Assembly: GCF_004403305.1 (NCBI RefSeq)
Contig: NZ_SOHE01000078.1
Coordinates: forward strand, 46,450 to 110,449
Source: Cryobacterium frigoriphilum
GTDB lineage: Bacteria; Actinomycetota; Actinomycetes; Actinomycetales; Microbacteriaceae
Length of the DNA: 64,000 bases
Direction of reading: 5' to 3'
Shown here: positions 25,193-34,249 of the stretch, in pieces
How positions within the stretch are numbered: the stretch's first letter is position 1
Layout: each line of letters begins with the position of its first letter
Notes under the pieces: model-generated
What the model was told of the DNA's origin: nothing
Seen by the model: only the letters and a program-made list of their open reading frames with translations
Database searches by the model: none
Translations under genes and position numbers: made by a program

Positions 25193-26836
25193 TTACGCGT
25201 CGTGCAGCGCCATTTCGCCCAATTCCCGCCGCAGGGCCACCTTGTTGATCTTCGTCGCCGACATGGGCCACTCGGAAGCGGTCTTGAAGAAGATCGCACG
25301 CGGCACCTTGAAGCTGGCGATCCTCCCGCGACAGAAATCGATCAGGTCGTTCTCGGTGACCGCCGACCCGGCGGCAATCTCCACGAAGGCAACCGGAACC
25401 TCGTCCAGTCGCTCGTCCGGTCGACCGATGACCTCCGCCAGCATGACCGAGGGGTGCGTGCACAGGAACGCTTCGACCTCGATTGCCGGCACGTTCTCAC
25501 CACCGACCTTGAGCATGTCTTTCAGCCGGCCCTCATAGGTGATGTGGCCATCCTCGTCCTGCACGTAGAGGTCGCCCGTATGCAGCCACCCGTCCGCGTC
25601 GATCGCCTCGGCGGTCTTGTCCGGATCGCGGTAGTACCCCTCCATCAGCAGGTACCCGCGCACCAGGATCTCTCCGATGGTTCCGCGAGGGGCGTCGATC
25701 CCGGTCTCGGGGTCGATGATGCGCACCTCGACGCCACTGACCGGTTTGCCCCCGGTCGTCGCGCGCATCTCCGCGGAGTCGTCGAGAGGGGACATCGCGT
25801 AGTACCCCGAGAGCTCCGACATGCCGGAGCCATTGATGTGGGTCGCCTGCGGCACCATCGCCTGGACGTCGCGAAGAAAACTCGGAGGCCCGATCAGGCT
25901 GATCGAGGTGACGGTCGCGAGATCGTCCGGACTGAATCCCGGAGCGGTCGTCAAGCCGTTCATGATCGCCTGAAACCACGGCCAGAGCGAGGTCACGCGG
26001 TATTGACGAATCTGCTCGAGAGCGCGCGGGCCGTCGAAATAGGTGTCCGACACGAAGGTGCCGCCGAGCCCGATCGACCCGAGCATGACCTGCATCGCGG
26101 CAATGTGAAAGAGCGGCCCCGGGCACCAGTAGACGTTGTGGTCGACCAGCGGCACGTTTTGGCGCATCCGCCCCAGGCTGCCGCGACTGATCCCCTCATG
26201 TGAGATCAGGCATCCCTTCGGGTGCGCGGTCGTGCCCGATGTGTAGAGGAGCATCGCCACGTCCCTGAGGCGAACGGTCGAGCGAATGGCCTCGATGAGT
26301 TCGGCCGGGGTGCCGGCCGCTGCCGCGAAAAAGCGATCCTGACCGACGAATCCCGGGCTCTCTGCGCCGCGCAGCATCACGATGTGGGTGAGATTCTGCG
26401 CCTCCGACAGATCGAGCGGCGCACCGACGACAGCATCCGCCAGTGAGGGCAGGCTCTCGGACAGGATGGCCCGGAAGTCACAGCGCTCGGAATTGCGGTC
26501 GGTAACGAGCACCACTCGCAGGCGGGCATGGTCGATCACGTAGGCGAGCTCGGAGCTGCGGTAGCGCGCATTGAGCGGCACCACGACACAGCCCAGCAGG
26601 GTGATCGCAAAATAGCCTTCGAGAAACTCGGGCGAATTCGGCATCAGCAGTCCGACATGGTCCCCCCGCCGCACGCCCAGCGCGTGCAGCCCGCGGGCCG
26701 TCAGGACCGCTCCCGAGAGCAATTGCGCGTAGGTGAGTTCGTGATCCGGAAAAGCCAGCGCCACCCGATCGGGATGCCGCGCCGCGCCGCGAACCAGAAG
26801 ATCGCCGAGCGGGACAGCCTCGCTGAAAACGGTCAT
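25193..26836 (-). CDS. Acyl-CoA synthetase (AMP-forming)
   Basis: 547 residues from ATG 26836 (AAGG upstream); a longer frame to 26986 has no family similarity. Visible: LLYTSGTTAHPKGCLISHEG (P-loop, near residue 165), YWCPGPLFHIAAM, GYYRDPDKTAEAIDADGWLHTGDL, YEGRLKDMLKVGGENVPAIEVE and the A10 lysine in SATKINKVALRREL. All catalytic positions are present, unlike the ligase-like protein at 28.7 kb. It activates a carboxylic acid intermediate to its CoA ester. Its promoter carries the island operator. Confidence 0.92.
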   Translation of the reverse strand: MTVFSEAVPLGDLLVRGAARHPDRVALAFPDHELTYAQLLSGAVLTARGLHALGVRRGDHVGLLMPNSPEFLEGYFAITLLGCVVVPLNARYRSSELAYVIDHARLRVVLVTDRNSERCDFRAILSESLPSLADAVVGAPLDLSEAQNLTHIVMLRGAESPGFVGQDRFFAAAAGTPAELIEAIRSTVRLRDVAMLLYTSGTTAHPKGCLISHEGISRGSLGRMRQNVPLVDHNVYWCPGPLFHIAAMQVMLGSIGLGGTFVSDTYFDGPRALEQIRQYRVTSLWPWFQAIMNGLTTAPGFSPDDLATVTSISLIGPPSFLRDVQAMVPQATHINGSGMSELSGYYAMSPLDDSAEMRATTGGKPVSGVEVRIIDPETGIDAPRGTIGEILVRGYLLMEGYYRDPDKTAEAIDADGWLHTGDLYVQDEDGHITYEGRLKDMLKVGGENVPAIEVEAFLCTHPSVMLAEVIGRPDERLDEVPVAFVEIAAGSAVTENDLIDFCRGRIASFKVPRAIFFKTASEWPMSATKINKVALRRELGEMALHDA

Positions 26837-26963
26837 CGCTTCGACCTTGCTTCGAGTGCAGTACGCATCATTGCGTTCCCTCTTCCGTCTGGAGTTGCCG
26901 CGTCGTGGAGTTGCCGCGTCGTGGAGTTGTCGCGACTCTACTGGTGAACCGTCGACGTCATCC

Positions 26964-27006
26964 AAAGTACGTGGACGTCCTATCATTTGTCAACATCACC
27001 GTTGAA
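26964..27006 (-). promoter_or_regulatory. Promoter with overlapping GTCAAC-N6-GTTGAA operator for the acyl-CoA synthetase gene
   Basis: Operator 26989-27006, spacer ATCACC. Minus-strand -35 TTGACA (26993-26988) and -10 TACTTT (26969-26964) are 18 bases apart. The -35 box lies inside the operator. Confidence 0.75.
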
Positions 27007-27028
27007 TGACTTTCACGTTCACTCACCG

Positions 27029-27682
27029 TCAGAGTACGCCGTGGGGCGCCGGCCCGACGGCGGCGATGCGCAGGGTGTGCTCGAGCGCCGCTCGGCCCGC
27101 GCCGAGCCTGATCGCGTTGCGCAGGTGCAGGCGCATTCCGGGAAGGTAGCGATGGCTCGGGTTGGCATCGACCGCCACCGAAATGAGTTCCTTCGTGAGG
27201 TTCGAGAGATGGCGCGATCGCCACGGCACCGCGCAAAACAGGAAGAAGGCTTCGAACGCCTCGGGCGACATGCGGTTCAGCGCCGCGAGAAAGCCGGGGA
27301 TTTCTTCCTGCATAGTGGCCCAGCGGCCACCCTCCCCGACGTACGTGTCCCAGAGCCTCTGGCGCTCGTCATCCCAGGGCGGCGCACCGGGCTCGGTCAC
27401 CAGGGAGTCCAGGATGCGGGTCGCTTCGAAAAAGCTGTGCACCCCGGTGCCGGACACCAACGTGATGACCTCCTGCACCTGGGCGAACGTCGAACCACCG
27501 GCGAGAGCGCGCTCAATATAGCGGCGCGAACCGTCGACGTCGAGCGACATCGCCGAAGCGCGGATTGCCAGCCCGATCAGCGTCTCGGTCATCGCATCGA
27601 GCGGAGGGCCGGCCGGGAGGCCGACCATGAGGGCAGCCGCCTGCCGATCGATTTCGGCCTGACCGACGCTCGACTGAGCCAT
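27029..27682 (-). CDS. Carboxymuconolactone-decarboxylase/AhpD-like protein
   Basis: 217 residues from ATG 27682, chosen for the strong AGAGGAG site; the frame extends to 27760 without support. Two similar helical halves are visible: TETLIGLAIRASAMSLDVDGSRRYIERALAGGSTFAQVQEVITLVSGTG and TKELISVAVDANPSHRYLPGMRLHLRNAIRLGAGRAALEHTLRIAAVGP. This is the CMD fold. The CxxC redox pair of AhpD is absent, so a peroxidase role is unlikely. A lactone- or ketone-processing role is possible from context but cannot be read from sequence. Confidence 0.75.
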   Translation of the reverse strand: MAQSSVGQAEIDRQAAALMVGLPAGPPLDAMTETLIGLAIRASAMSLDVDGSRRYIERALAGGSTFAQVQEVITLVSGTGVHSFFEATRILDSLVTEPGAPPWDDERQRLWDTYVGEGGRWATMQEEIPGFLAALNRMSPEAFEAFFLFCAVPWRSRHLSNLTKELISVAVDANPSHRYLPGMRLHLRNAIRLGAGRAALEHTLRIAAVGPAPHGVL

Positions 27683-27755
27683 GGTTCTCCTCTGGCGGTT
27701 CTTCTGGCGGGCCACATCGGCCGCATGCTCCACTCTGCACCGAAGCGCGCCGCGC

Positions 27756-27797
27756 GTCAACGATTAAGTTGACTGTGACGGGGGAAACTCCTAGGCT
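27756..27797 (+). promoter_or_regulatory. Promoter with perfect GTCAAC-N6-GTTGAC operator (divergent region, CMD-like and ECH genes)
   Basis: Perfect palindrome 27756-27773, spacer GATTAA. Plus-strand -35 TTGACT (27769-27774), 17 bases, -10 TAGGCT (27792-27797). On the minus strand the other arm gives TTGACG but the -10 is poor. It would control the operon ech-ligase-carboxylase and possibly the CMD-like gene. Confidence 0.8.
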
Positions 27798-27848
27798 CGC
27801 GGAATACAGGCTTCTCTCTCGATGCGGAATTCCAAAGGCGGAACATCC

Positions 27849-28697
27849 ATGACGACCATTTCCGAAGGCACCACCGCGGTCGAATTCGACCATATCCGCA
27901 TCGAAGATGACGGACCGGTGACGTGGATCGTACTGAACCGACCCGACCGTGCCAACGCACTGTCGGGCGACATGTTGGAGGAGTTCAGCCGCGCGCTCGA
28001 CTACCTAAAGACTCACGGCGGGCCGATCCTCGCGATCCGCGGCGAGGGCAAGGGCTTCTGTTCCGGCTACGACATCGGCCAGGTCGGCGTTCCACGCCGG
28101 GCCGACCCGGTTGCCGACCGTACCCGGCTGCAGCGTAACCTCGACCGCTTTCTGGCGATCTGGGACCATCCGAAGCCAGTCATCGCCGCCGTGCACGGCT
28201 ACTGCATCGCCGGCGGCACCCAGCTGTGCGTCTTCGCCGACATTACGATCGTCACCGAGAATGCCAAGATCGGCGAACCGACCATCCCGATTGGCGGTGG
28301 GTACATCGCCCCTCTGTGGGCTCCCCTGGTCGGCCCCAAGCGCGCGAAGGAACTCGCCTTCGTGCCCGGCAACAGCATTGACGGTCGCACGGCCGTCGAA
28401 TGGGGCTGGGCCAATCACGCCGTGGCCGACGACGGCCTTCTCGACGCCGTTCGGAGCCTCGCCGCACGTATGGCGCTCACACCGCCCGACGTGCTCACGA
28501 TGAAAAAACTCTCGATCAACCGGGCGATGGAGGCCATGGGAGTGCGCACGGCGGCGGCGGCGGTAGCGGATGCCGACGCCCTGCTCCACCTCTCACCCGA
28601 CGTTCTCGCCATCCGCCAGCGCATCGTGGATGAGGGGCTGAAGCCCGTCATGGCGTCGTTTCGGGTGCCACCGACGACCGACCTGTCGCAGCCGTAG
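27849..28697 (+). CDS. Enoyl-CoA hydratase/isomerase-family protein
   Basis: 282 residues from ATG 27849, which has AAAGGCGGA upstream; ATG 27822 is an in-frame alternative. Visible: WIVLNRPDRANALSGDML, RGEGKGFCSGYDIGQV (oxyanion hole), YCIAGGTQLCVFADITIVTENAKIGEPTIPIGGGY. The LLM/carboxylase context suggests a ring or double-bond reaction on a CoA ester. The residues at the usual catalytic acid places (GGTQLC, EPTIP) are not the normal Glu pair of hydratases, so a C-C hydrolase or isomerase role is possible. First gene of a three-gene operon. Confidence 0.88.
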   Translation: MTTISEGTTAVEFDHIRIEDDGPVTWIVLNRPDRANALSGDMLEEFSRALDYLKTHGGPILAIRGEGKGFCSGYDIGQVGVPRRADPVADRTRLQRNLDRFLAIWDHPKPVIAAVHGYCIAGGTQLCVFADITIVTENAKIGEPTIPIGGGYIAPLWAPLVGPKRAKELAFVPGNSIDGRTAVEWGWANHAVADDGLLDAVRSLAARMALTPPDVLTMKKLSINRAMEAMGVRTAAAAVADADALLHLSPDVLAIRQRIVDEGLKPVMASFRVPPTTDLSQP

Positions 28698-28704
28698 GCT
28701 CGTC

Positions 28705-30264
28705 GTGGCCCCCACCTTCGATACCGCTTCCCAGCAGACAATCTGGGCTCTTGCCCGGCACTGGGCCGATCACCGGTCGGGCGAGCACGTCATCGTCGAT
28801 CTGCCGAACCCCGCCGAGGCAGACGGCCTTCGCGAGACAACCTGGGAACGTCTGGTCACCGACACCGCGGAACTTCGTCGTCGACTCGCGGCGATCGGAG
28901 TGACCGACCAGCGCACCGCCCTGTTGTCACTTCCGAACTCCCCGCTCAACGTCGCCCTGTGGCTCGCGATTCTCGCAAACGACGCAATCGTGCAGGCCAT
29001 CGACGTCGAATCCGGCGTGCTGGTCTTCGAGCGCGCGATCGCGGCGACCAACCCGTCGGTTGTTTTCGCCTGCACCGCGAATGCCGCGCAGGCCAGAGCG
29101 GCCATCGCACGCACGGGTTCCACGGCGCGCCTGATCGTGCCGACCGATCTGGGACTCGTCGGGCACTACGGCTCCATCGACGGGCTCGCCCGACTCGGAG
29201 CCGAACCCGCCACCGGACCGTCGACATCCGTGGCCGCCGTGCTGCCCACATCCGGAACGTCGGGGCTGCCCAAATGGGTGCAGCTGACCCAGGCAAACAT
29301 CGTGATGGCGGCGGAGCGCCTCGCGCGCAGCAGCGGATACCTCGCGACCGACCGCCACTATCTCTGCTCGCCGTTCTTCCACACGAATGCGCAACTCTAT
29401 CTGTGCGCGCCCCCCTTCGTCACGGGCGGTTCGATCGCCATCGTGCCGCGCTTCAGCGCGAGCGGCTATTTCTCCGCCGCGCGCACCACGGGCGCGACCG
29501 TGAGCTCGATGGTCGCTCCCCCACTGCGCATGGCTCTGCACAAGGCCATCGCATCGGGCGAGTCCGATTCGGGCGGCCTGCGCCTCATCCAGTACGGAAT
29601 GACCCTCTCGGCGGCCGATTGGGACGAGTGGGATGACCGCTTCGCCAGCATCGAGATGCGCCAGATCTACGGCCAGACCGAATCCGTCACCGGCGTGCTC
29701 GGCGGCTCTGCGTGGGATACCGACGATCGGGTGACAATCGGACGGCCCTTTCTCGGGGTGCCGGGCGTTCGACTGGTCGGCGACGACGGCGACGACGTGG
29801 CCGACGGCGAGCCCGGCGAGCTGTGGGTGCAGGGAAAGCCCGGCTCGACCCTGATGCTCGGCTATCTCGACGCCCCGGAGGCGACCGCCGAAACGCTCGT
29901 CGACGGCGAATGGCTGCGCACCGGCGACATCATGGTGCGGCAGTCCGACGGCCGCTTCCAGTTTCGAGGGCGACGGATGCACATCATCCGCCGCGGCGGC
30001 GAGAATCTCTCCACCTATGCGCTCGAGCTGGATCTGCAGGCGTGCCCGCTCGTGACCGACGTCGCGATCACGGCCAAGGAGGACGAGCGTCTCGACGCGC
30101 TCGTCGTCGCCCACGTGATCCCCGATACCGGCTACACCGAGCCCGGCTTCATCGAGTGGTGCCGCACCACTCTCGGCAAGCGTGCCGTGCCCGATGAAAT
30201 TCGCCTGCGCACGTCGTTTCCGCGCACGGGAAGCGGTCGAGTGATCGCCAGGGACCTCGAGTGA
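28705..30264 (+). CDS. AMP-binding (acyl-CoA synthetase-like) protein with altered A10 lysine
   Basis: 519 residues, GTG start 8 bases after the previous stop. VLPTSGTSGLPKWVQLT (P-loop), YGQTESVTG (A5), ELWVQGKPGSTLMLGYL, WLRTGDIMVRQSDGRFQFRGRRMHIIRRGGENLSTYALELD. In A8 the usual GRxKD is GRRMH, and at the C-terminus the A10 lysine (PxTxxGK) is arginine: FPRTGSGRVIARDL. The lysine is needed for adenylation in the family. It could be an adapted ligase, a hydrolase-like or thioester-only enzyme. Overlaps the carboxylase by 4 bases. Confidence 0.88.
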   Translation: MAPTFDTASQQTIWALARHWADHRSGEHVIVDLPNPAEADGLRETTWERLVTDTAELRRRLAAIGVTDQRTALLSLPNSPLNVALWLAILANDAIVQAIDVESGVLVFERAIAATNPSVVFACTANAAQARAAIARTGSTARLIVPTDLGLVGHYGSIDGLARLGAEPATGPSTSVAAVLPTSGTSGLPKWVQLTQANIVMAAERLARSSGYLATDRHYLCSPFFHTNAQLYLCAPPFVTGGSIAIVPRFSASGYFSAARTTGATVSSMVAPPLRMALHKAIASGESDSGGLRLIQYGMTLSAADWDEWDDRFASIEMRQIYGQTESVTGVLGGSAWDTDDRVTIGRPFLGVPGVRLVGDDGDDVADGEPGELWVQGKPGSTLMLGYLDAPEATAETLVDGEWLRTGDIMVRQSDGRFQFRGRRMHIIRRGGENLSTYALELDLQACPLVTDVAITAKEDERLDALVVAHVIPDTGYTEPGFIEWCRTTLGKRAVPDEIRLRTSFPRTGSGRVIARDLE

Positions 30265-33200
30265 GCGACAGCGCCGGAACGGTCTTGATTGCGAACCGCG
30301 GCGAGGTCGCCGTGCGAATCGCACGGGCGGCTCATGCCGGCGGCTTCCGCGTCGTGGCACTGTACACCGCCGATGAAGCGGATGCCCTGCACGTGCGCGA
30401 AGCCGATGCCTCGGTCTGCCTGGCCGGCACTGGAGCAGCCGCCTATTTGGATATCGAGCAGATCACCCGGGCGGCGACCCTGTCCGAAGCCGGATTCGTT
30501 CATCCGGGATGGGGCTTTCTCAGCGAGAGCGCCGCGTTCGCCCGATCCTGCGAGCGTGCCGGTCTGGTCTTCGTCGGGCCGACCCCGCAGACCCTCGACA
30601 CGTTCGGGGACAAATCGGTAGCCCGGGAGCTCGCCATTGCCTGCGGTGTGCCCGTGCTCGAGGCCACAACCGGGCCGACTGATCTCGATTCTGCGACGCG
30701 TTTCATGACGGCGTCACGCGGAGCCGTGATCGTGAAGGCCGTCAGCGGCGGCGGTGGGAAGGGGGTTCGCATGGTTGAGCACGTCGACCTGCTGGCCACG
30801 GCGCTCGAGCGCGCCGCGTCGGAGGCCCTGCGCAGTTTCGGGCGCGCCGATGTCTACGTTGAGAACTATCTGCCGCGCTCCCGGCACATCGAGGTGCAGA
30901 TCGTGGGTGACGGCACAGGGGCGGTCGTGCACCTCTGGACTCGTGATTGCAGCCTGCAGCGTCACCACCAAAAAGTGGTCGAGATTGCCCCGGCCCCGGC
31001 TCTGGACCCCACCACGGAGCAGCGGATGCTGGACGCCGCGCTGCGCATCGCCGGGAGTGTGCGCTATCGCGGGGTGGGCACCATCGAGTTTCTGCTCGAC
31101 GTCGACAATCCGACCGAGTTCTACTTCATCGAGGGCAATCCACGGCTTCAGGTCGAACACGGAGTCACCGAGCAGGTGACCGGCGTCGATATCGTTCGCC
31201 TGCAGCTCGATCTCTGCCGTGGAGCGACGCTCGCCTCGCTCGGAATCAGCCAGGCCTCGATCGGGGCTGCCACCGGCATCTGCATCGAGGCCCGGCTCAC
31301 GCTCGACACGGCTGAACCCGTCACGATTAGTCGTTTCGTGCCCCCGACGGGCGAGGGAATCCGCACCGATACCGGGGCATTCGTCGGGCTCACCGCCAGC
31401 ACCGACTTCGACCCGCTCCTGGCCAAGGTCCTCGTGCATCGACCAGGCACCGACCTGACCGATGCTGTCGATGCTCTGGTGGGCGCGCTGATGCGTTTCG
31501 ATATCGCAGGGCCGACCACCAATCTGGCTGCCCTGCTCGACCTGCTCGCGCAACCAGATGTGCGGCGCGGCGCACTGACGACCACGCTGGCGGACGATCT
31601 GGCGAGAACCGCAACAACGGCAACGCCCGCCGACGGCGGTCACATCTGCAGCCCGATCGCGGGGTCGGTCATCTCGGTCACCGTGCGCTCCGGCGACGTG
31701 GTCAGCCGCGGCCAAGTGCTCGTGGTGGTCGAGGCGATGAAGATGGAGCATGAGGTGATCGCTGCCGTCTCTGGCACGATCGGCGCAGTGGAGATCTCAG
31801 TCGGTGATCAAGTCGCGGTCGGTCAGGCGCTGGCCACCCTCCATGCGGCCAACCGCAATCCCGTTTGTCTCGGTCCGGGCCCCCGGCCACCGAGCGGCGT
31901 CGAGCACGCCCGCGAAACCGGCCCGGTCGCATCCGTGCGCGAGGACACGGAGCAAAACCTGCGCCGACATGACCTCGTACTCGACGAGGCCCGCCCCGAC
32001 GCCATCGCCAAGCGACACGCTCGGGGCAAGCGCACGGCACGGGAGAACGTGGCCGACCTGTGCGACAACGGAAGCTTCGTCGAATACGGAGCACTCGTGA
32101 TCGCCGCCCAGCGGCGACGACGATCCGTCGACGACCTGGAACGCAACACCCCGGCCGATGGGCTGGTCGCCGGGTTCGGCACGCTCGACGCGCACGGGCG
32201 CGGGGCCGCCGCGGCTCAGATCGCGGTGCTCGCCTACGACTACACCGTTCTGGCCGGCACTCAGGGCCTGCAAAATCACAAGAAGGCCGAGCGAATCTTC
32301 GAACTCGCGCGACGGCGATCGACTCCCGTCGTCGTCTTCGCCGAGGGCGGCGGCGGCCGGCCGGGAGACACCGACAATTCCGCCAAGGCCACCGGCATGG
32401 ATCTCGGCACGTATGTCGCGCTCGGCCGTCTCAACGCACGGGTCCCGACGGTCGCGATCGCTTCGGGGCGCTGCTTCGCAGGAAATGCGGCAATCGTCGG
32501 CTCCTGCGACCTCGCGATCGCCACGGAAGACGCCAACATCGGCATGGGCGGCCCCGCAATGATCGCGGGCGGCGGTCTCGGTACGTTCGATGCGGACGAC
32601 ATCGGCCCCGCCCCGATGCTCGCCGACACGGGCGCCATCGACGTGCTCGTGGCGAATGAAGCCGCCGCGGTCTCGGTCGCGAAGAAGTACCTGGCCTTCT
32701 TCGCCGGCACCGCGCCGGAGTGGTCGGCCACCGACCAACAGGAACTCCGCCACCTCGTGCCGCAGAAGCGAACGCGCACCTTCGACATTCGGCGGGTGAT
32801 CGAGGTACTCGCCGACACCGGGTCCGTGCTCGAGCTGAGAGAACGCTTCGGCCGCGGCATGATCACGAGCCTCGCAAGAATCGAAGGACTGCCCGTCGGC
32901 CTCGTCGCAAACAACGGCCAGCAGCTGGGCGGCGCGATCGACAGCGACGGCGCCGACAAACTGGCACGCTTTCTGCACCTGTGCGACACCTATGGCATTG
33001 CCGTCGTCTCGCTCTGCGACACGCCGGGGTTCATGGTCGGCCCGGCCTCGGAGGAAACGGGCGCTCTGCGGCACTTCGGGCGCATTTTCGTGACCGGCCC
33101 GAACCTGTCCGTGCCGCTGTGCACGGTCGTTATCCGCAAGGCCTACGGCCTGGGCGGGCAGGCCATGGCGGGCGGCAGCTTTCGGGTTCCGGAAGCAATT

Positions 33201-33482
33201 GTCGCCTGGCCAACGGGAGCCTTCGGGGCGATGGGGCCGGAGGGCGCGGTACGCCTGGGTTTCACACGTGAACTCGACGCAATCGTCGACCCCATCGCCC
33301 GTCAGACGGAATTCGACCGGCTCGTCGCTGAGTACGAGCGGGACGGCCGAGCCTACAACGCCGCATCCGTCTTCGAACTCGACGACGTGATCGACCCGGC
33401 GGACACTCGTCGGGTCATCCTCGCGACGGTCAACCAGCCCAAGCGCGCGAAGCGGCCGAGGCGGCATCTGGATGCCTGGTAG
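30261..33482 (+). CDS. Single-chain biotin-dependent acyl-CoA carboxylase (BC-BCCP-CT fusion)
   Basis: 1073 residues in one chain. Residues 1-~440 are biotin carboxylase (VLIANRGEVAVRIARAAH, VKAVSGGGGKGVRMV, HHQKVVEIAPAPAL, FIEGNPRLQVEHGVTEQVTG). Residues ~460-530 are the biotin carrier with EAMKMEH, biotinyl Lys494. Residues ~560-1073 are a carboxyltransferase (RHARGKRTARENVADLCDNGSFVEYG, FAEGGGGRPG, LCDTPGFMVGP, SFRVPEAIVAWPTGAFGAMGPEGAV). The same order is known in homomeric long-chain acyl-CoA carboxylases. It would carboxylate a branched or long acyl-CoA from the island. The substrate is unknown; propionyl-, 3-methylcrotonyl- and geranyl-CoA enzymes normally have two subunits. Confidence 0.92.
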   Translation: MSDSAGTVLIANRGEVAVRIARAAHAGGFRVVALYTADEADALHVREADASVCLAGTGAAAYLDIEQITRAATLSEAGFVHPGWGFLSESAAFARSCERAGLVFVGPTPQTLDTFGDKSVARELAIACGVPVLEATTGPTDLDSATRFMTASRGAVIVKAVSGGGGKGVRMVEHVDLLATALERAASEALRSFGRADVYVENYLPRSRHIEVQIVGDGTGAVVHLWTRDCSLQRHHQKVVEIAPAPALDPTTEQRMLDAALRIAGSVRYRGVGTIEFLLDVDNPTEFYFIEGNPRLQVEHGVTEQVTGVDIVRLQLDLCRGATLASLGISQASIGAATGICIEARLTLDTAEPVTISRFVPPTGEGIRTDTGAFVGLTASTDFDPLLAKVLVHRPGTDLTDAVDALVGALMRFDIAGPTTNLAALLDLLAQPDVRRGALTTTLADDLARTATTATPADGGHICSPIAGSVISVTVRSGDVVSRGQVLVVVEAMKMEHEVIAAVSGTIGAVEISVGDQVAVGQALATLHAANRNPVCLGPGPRPPSGVEHARETGPVASVREDTEQNLRRHDLVLDEARPDAIAKRHARGKRTARENVADLCDNGSFVEYGALVIAAQRRRRSVDDLERNTPADGLVAGFGTLDAHGRGAAAAQIAVLAYDYTVLAGTQGLQNHKKAERIFELARRRSTPVVVFAEGGGGRPGDTDNSAKATGMDLGTYVALGRLNARVPTVAIASGRCFAGNAAIVGSCDLAIATEDANIGMGGPAMIAGGGLGTFDADDIGPAPMLADTGAIDVLVANEAAAVSVAKKYLAFFAGTAPEWSATDQQELRHLVPQKRTRTFDIRRVIEVLADTGSVLELRERFGRGMITSLARIEGLPVGLVANNGQQLGGAIDSDGADKLARFLHLCDTYGIAVVSLCDTPGFMVGPASEETGALRHFGRIFVTGPNLSVPLCTVVIRKAYGLGGQAMAGGSFRVPEAIVAWPTGAFGAMGPEGAVRLGFTRELDAIVDPIARQTEFDRLVAEYERDGRAYNAASVFELDDVIDPADTRRVILATVNQPKRAKRPRRHLDAW

Positions 33483-33517
33483 AAACCGGGCCTTCGCGCG
33501 GACACCGGAGACACACG

Positions 33518-33552
33518 GGGGCAGGAACCGCCTCGCGACGGCTCCTGCCCCG
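33518..33552. terminator. GC-rich hairpin after the carboxylase gene
   Basis: A stem of GGGGCAGGA with TCCTGCCCC encloses a further small GCC/GGC pairing. No T-run follows, so it is a weak or structural terminator between two convergent genes. Confidence 0.55.
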
Positions 33553-33578
33553 GCCCGGCCTCGTCAGGCAGCCACCGT

Positions 33579-34103
33579 CTAGTGCGTGGGCGGGTAGTCG
33601 GACGCAGCGGGGACCCCACCGGGCCAGCGCACGGGCGTCTCGCTCGTCAGGGAGGTCTCAATGTCTGCCCAGTCACCGACGTGCACGGTTCGCATGTTGC
33701 GTGTGGCGAAGACCCAGCGATCGTTCTCGCGCACGTACTCGTCTTCATATCTGACGGCGCCGAACACGCTGGTACCGCCCATGGCGATTTCGAGGTGCGC
33801 ACCCACCAGGCCGGTCGCATGGTCCTCGTCCTGGAAGTCAATCAGAACGTAGTTCGGGGTATGAATCGTCGTGCCGAAGGCGGTTCTGGCACCCTTGATC
33901 ATGTTCGCGATTCCGGCCCCGCCGGCGGCGCCCTCAAAACCGCCCGCGGCGAACGATGAGGTTTCGGCGAAGCTCGCGGCGATGGCGTCGTAATCGTCGA
34001 AATCGGACGCGAGAAAGTACCGGACCACCAGATCGTGAATCTCGCCCCGATCTTCCAGCCGCCGAATGCGGGATTCCAAGGTTGTCGATTGCAGGGTGGT
34101 CAT
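33579..34103 (-). CDS. NTF2-fold (SnoaL-like) protein 2
   Basis: 174 residues from ATG 34103 (AAAGGAA upstream); the frame opens at 34199. Pattern: LESRIRRLEDRGEIHDLVVRYFLASDFDDYDAIAASFAETSSFAAGG, then THHxPNY-like THTPNYVLIDFQDEDHATGLVGAHLE and GAVRYEDEYVRENDRWVFATRNM. This is the nuclear transport factor 2 family, the ring-hydroxylase-beta-like group. Function unknown. It reads away from LLM 2 across the region with two operator copies. A weak minus-strand promoter TTGACC (34233-34228)-N18-TAGCGT (34209-34204) is seen. Confidence 0.85.
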   Translation of the reverse strand: MTTLQSTTLESRIRRLEDRGEIHDLVVRYFLASDFDDYDAIAASFAETSSFAAGGFEGAAGGAGIANMIKGARTAFGTTIHTPNYVLIDFQDEDHATGLVGAHLEIAMGGTSVFGAVRYEDEYVRENDRWVFATRNMRTVHVGDWADIETSLTSETPVRWPGGVPAASDYPPTH

Positions 34104-34203
34104 GGCGAGATTCCTTTCGGTCGGTTCCTCGCAAGTTCGGCAGGTCGGCTCGCAGAGGGCCGACAGTTCCTGGGACGGTCTCAACATCCCTGTCGACACC
34201 TGA

Positions 34204-34214
34204 ACGCTACTAGG
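34204..34214. promoter_or_regulatory. Single ACTAGG at the -10 region of the NTF2 protein 2 gene
   Basis: ACTAGG at 34209-34214 overlaps the minus-strand -10-like box (34204-34209). No second copy at 20 bp, so it may be chance. Confidence 0.3.
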
Positions 34215-34249
34215 AACATTCGAGCAGGGTCAAGGAAGATTGCGAGATT

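Noticed and set aside
31797..33467. 556-codon open frame antisense to the carboxylase gene
   Set aside because: A GC-bias shadow of the third codon positions; the carboxylase frame on the other strand has full domain motifs.
34209..34214. Single ACTAGG as a fourth copy of the 20-bp direct repeat
   Set aside because: No second hexamer at the 20-bp position on either side; listed as a weak site only.
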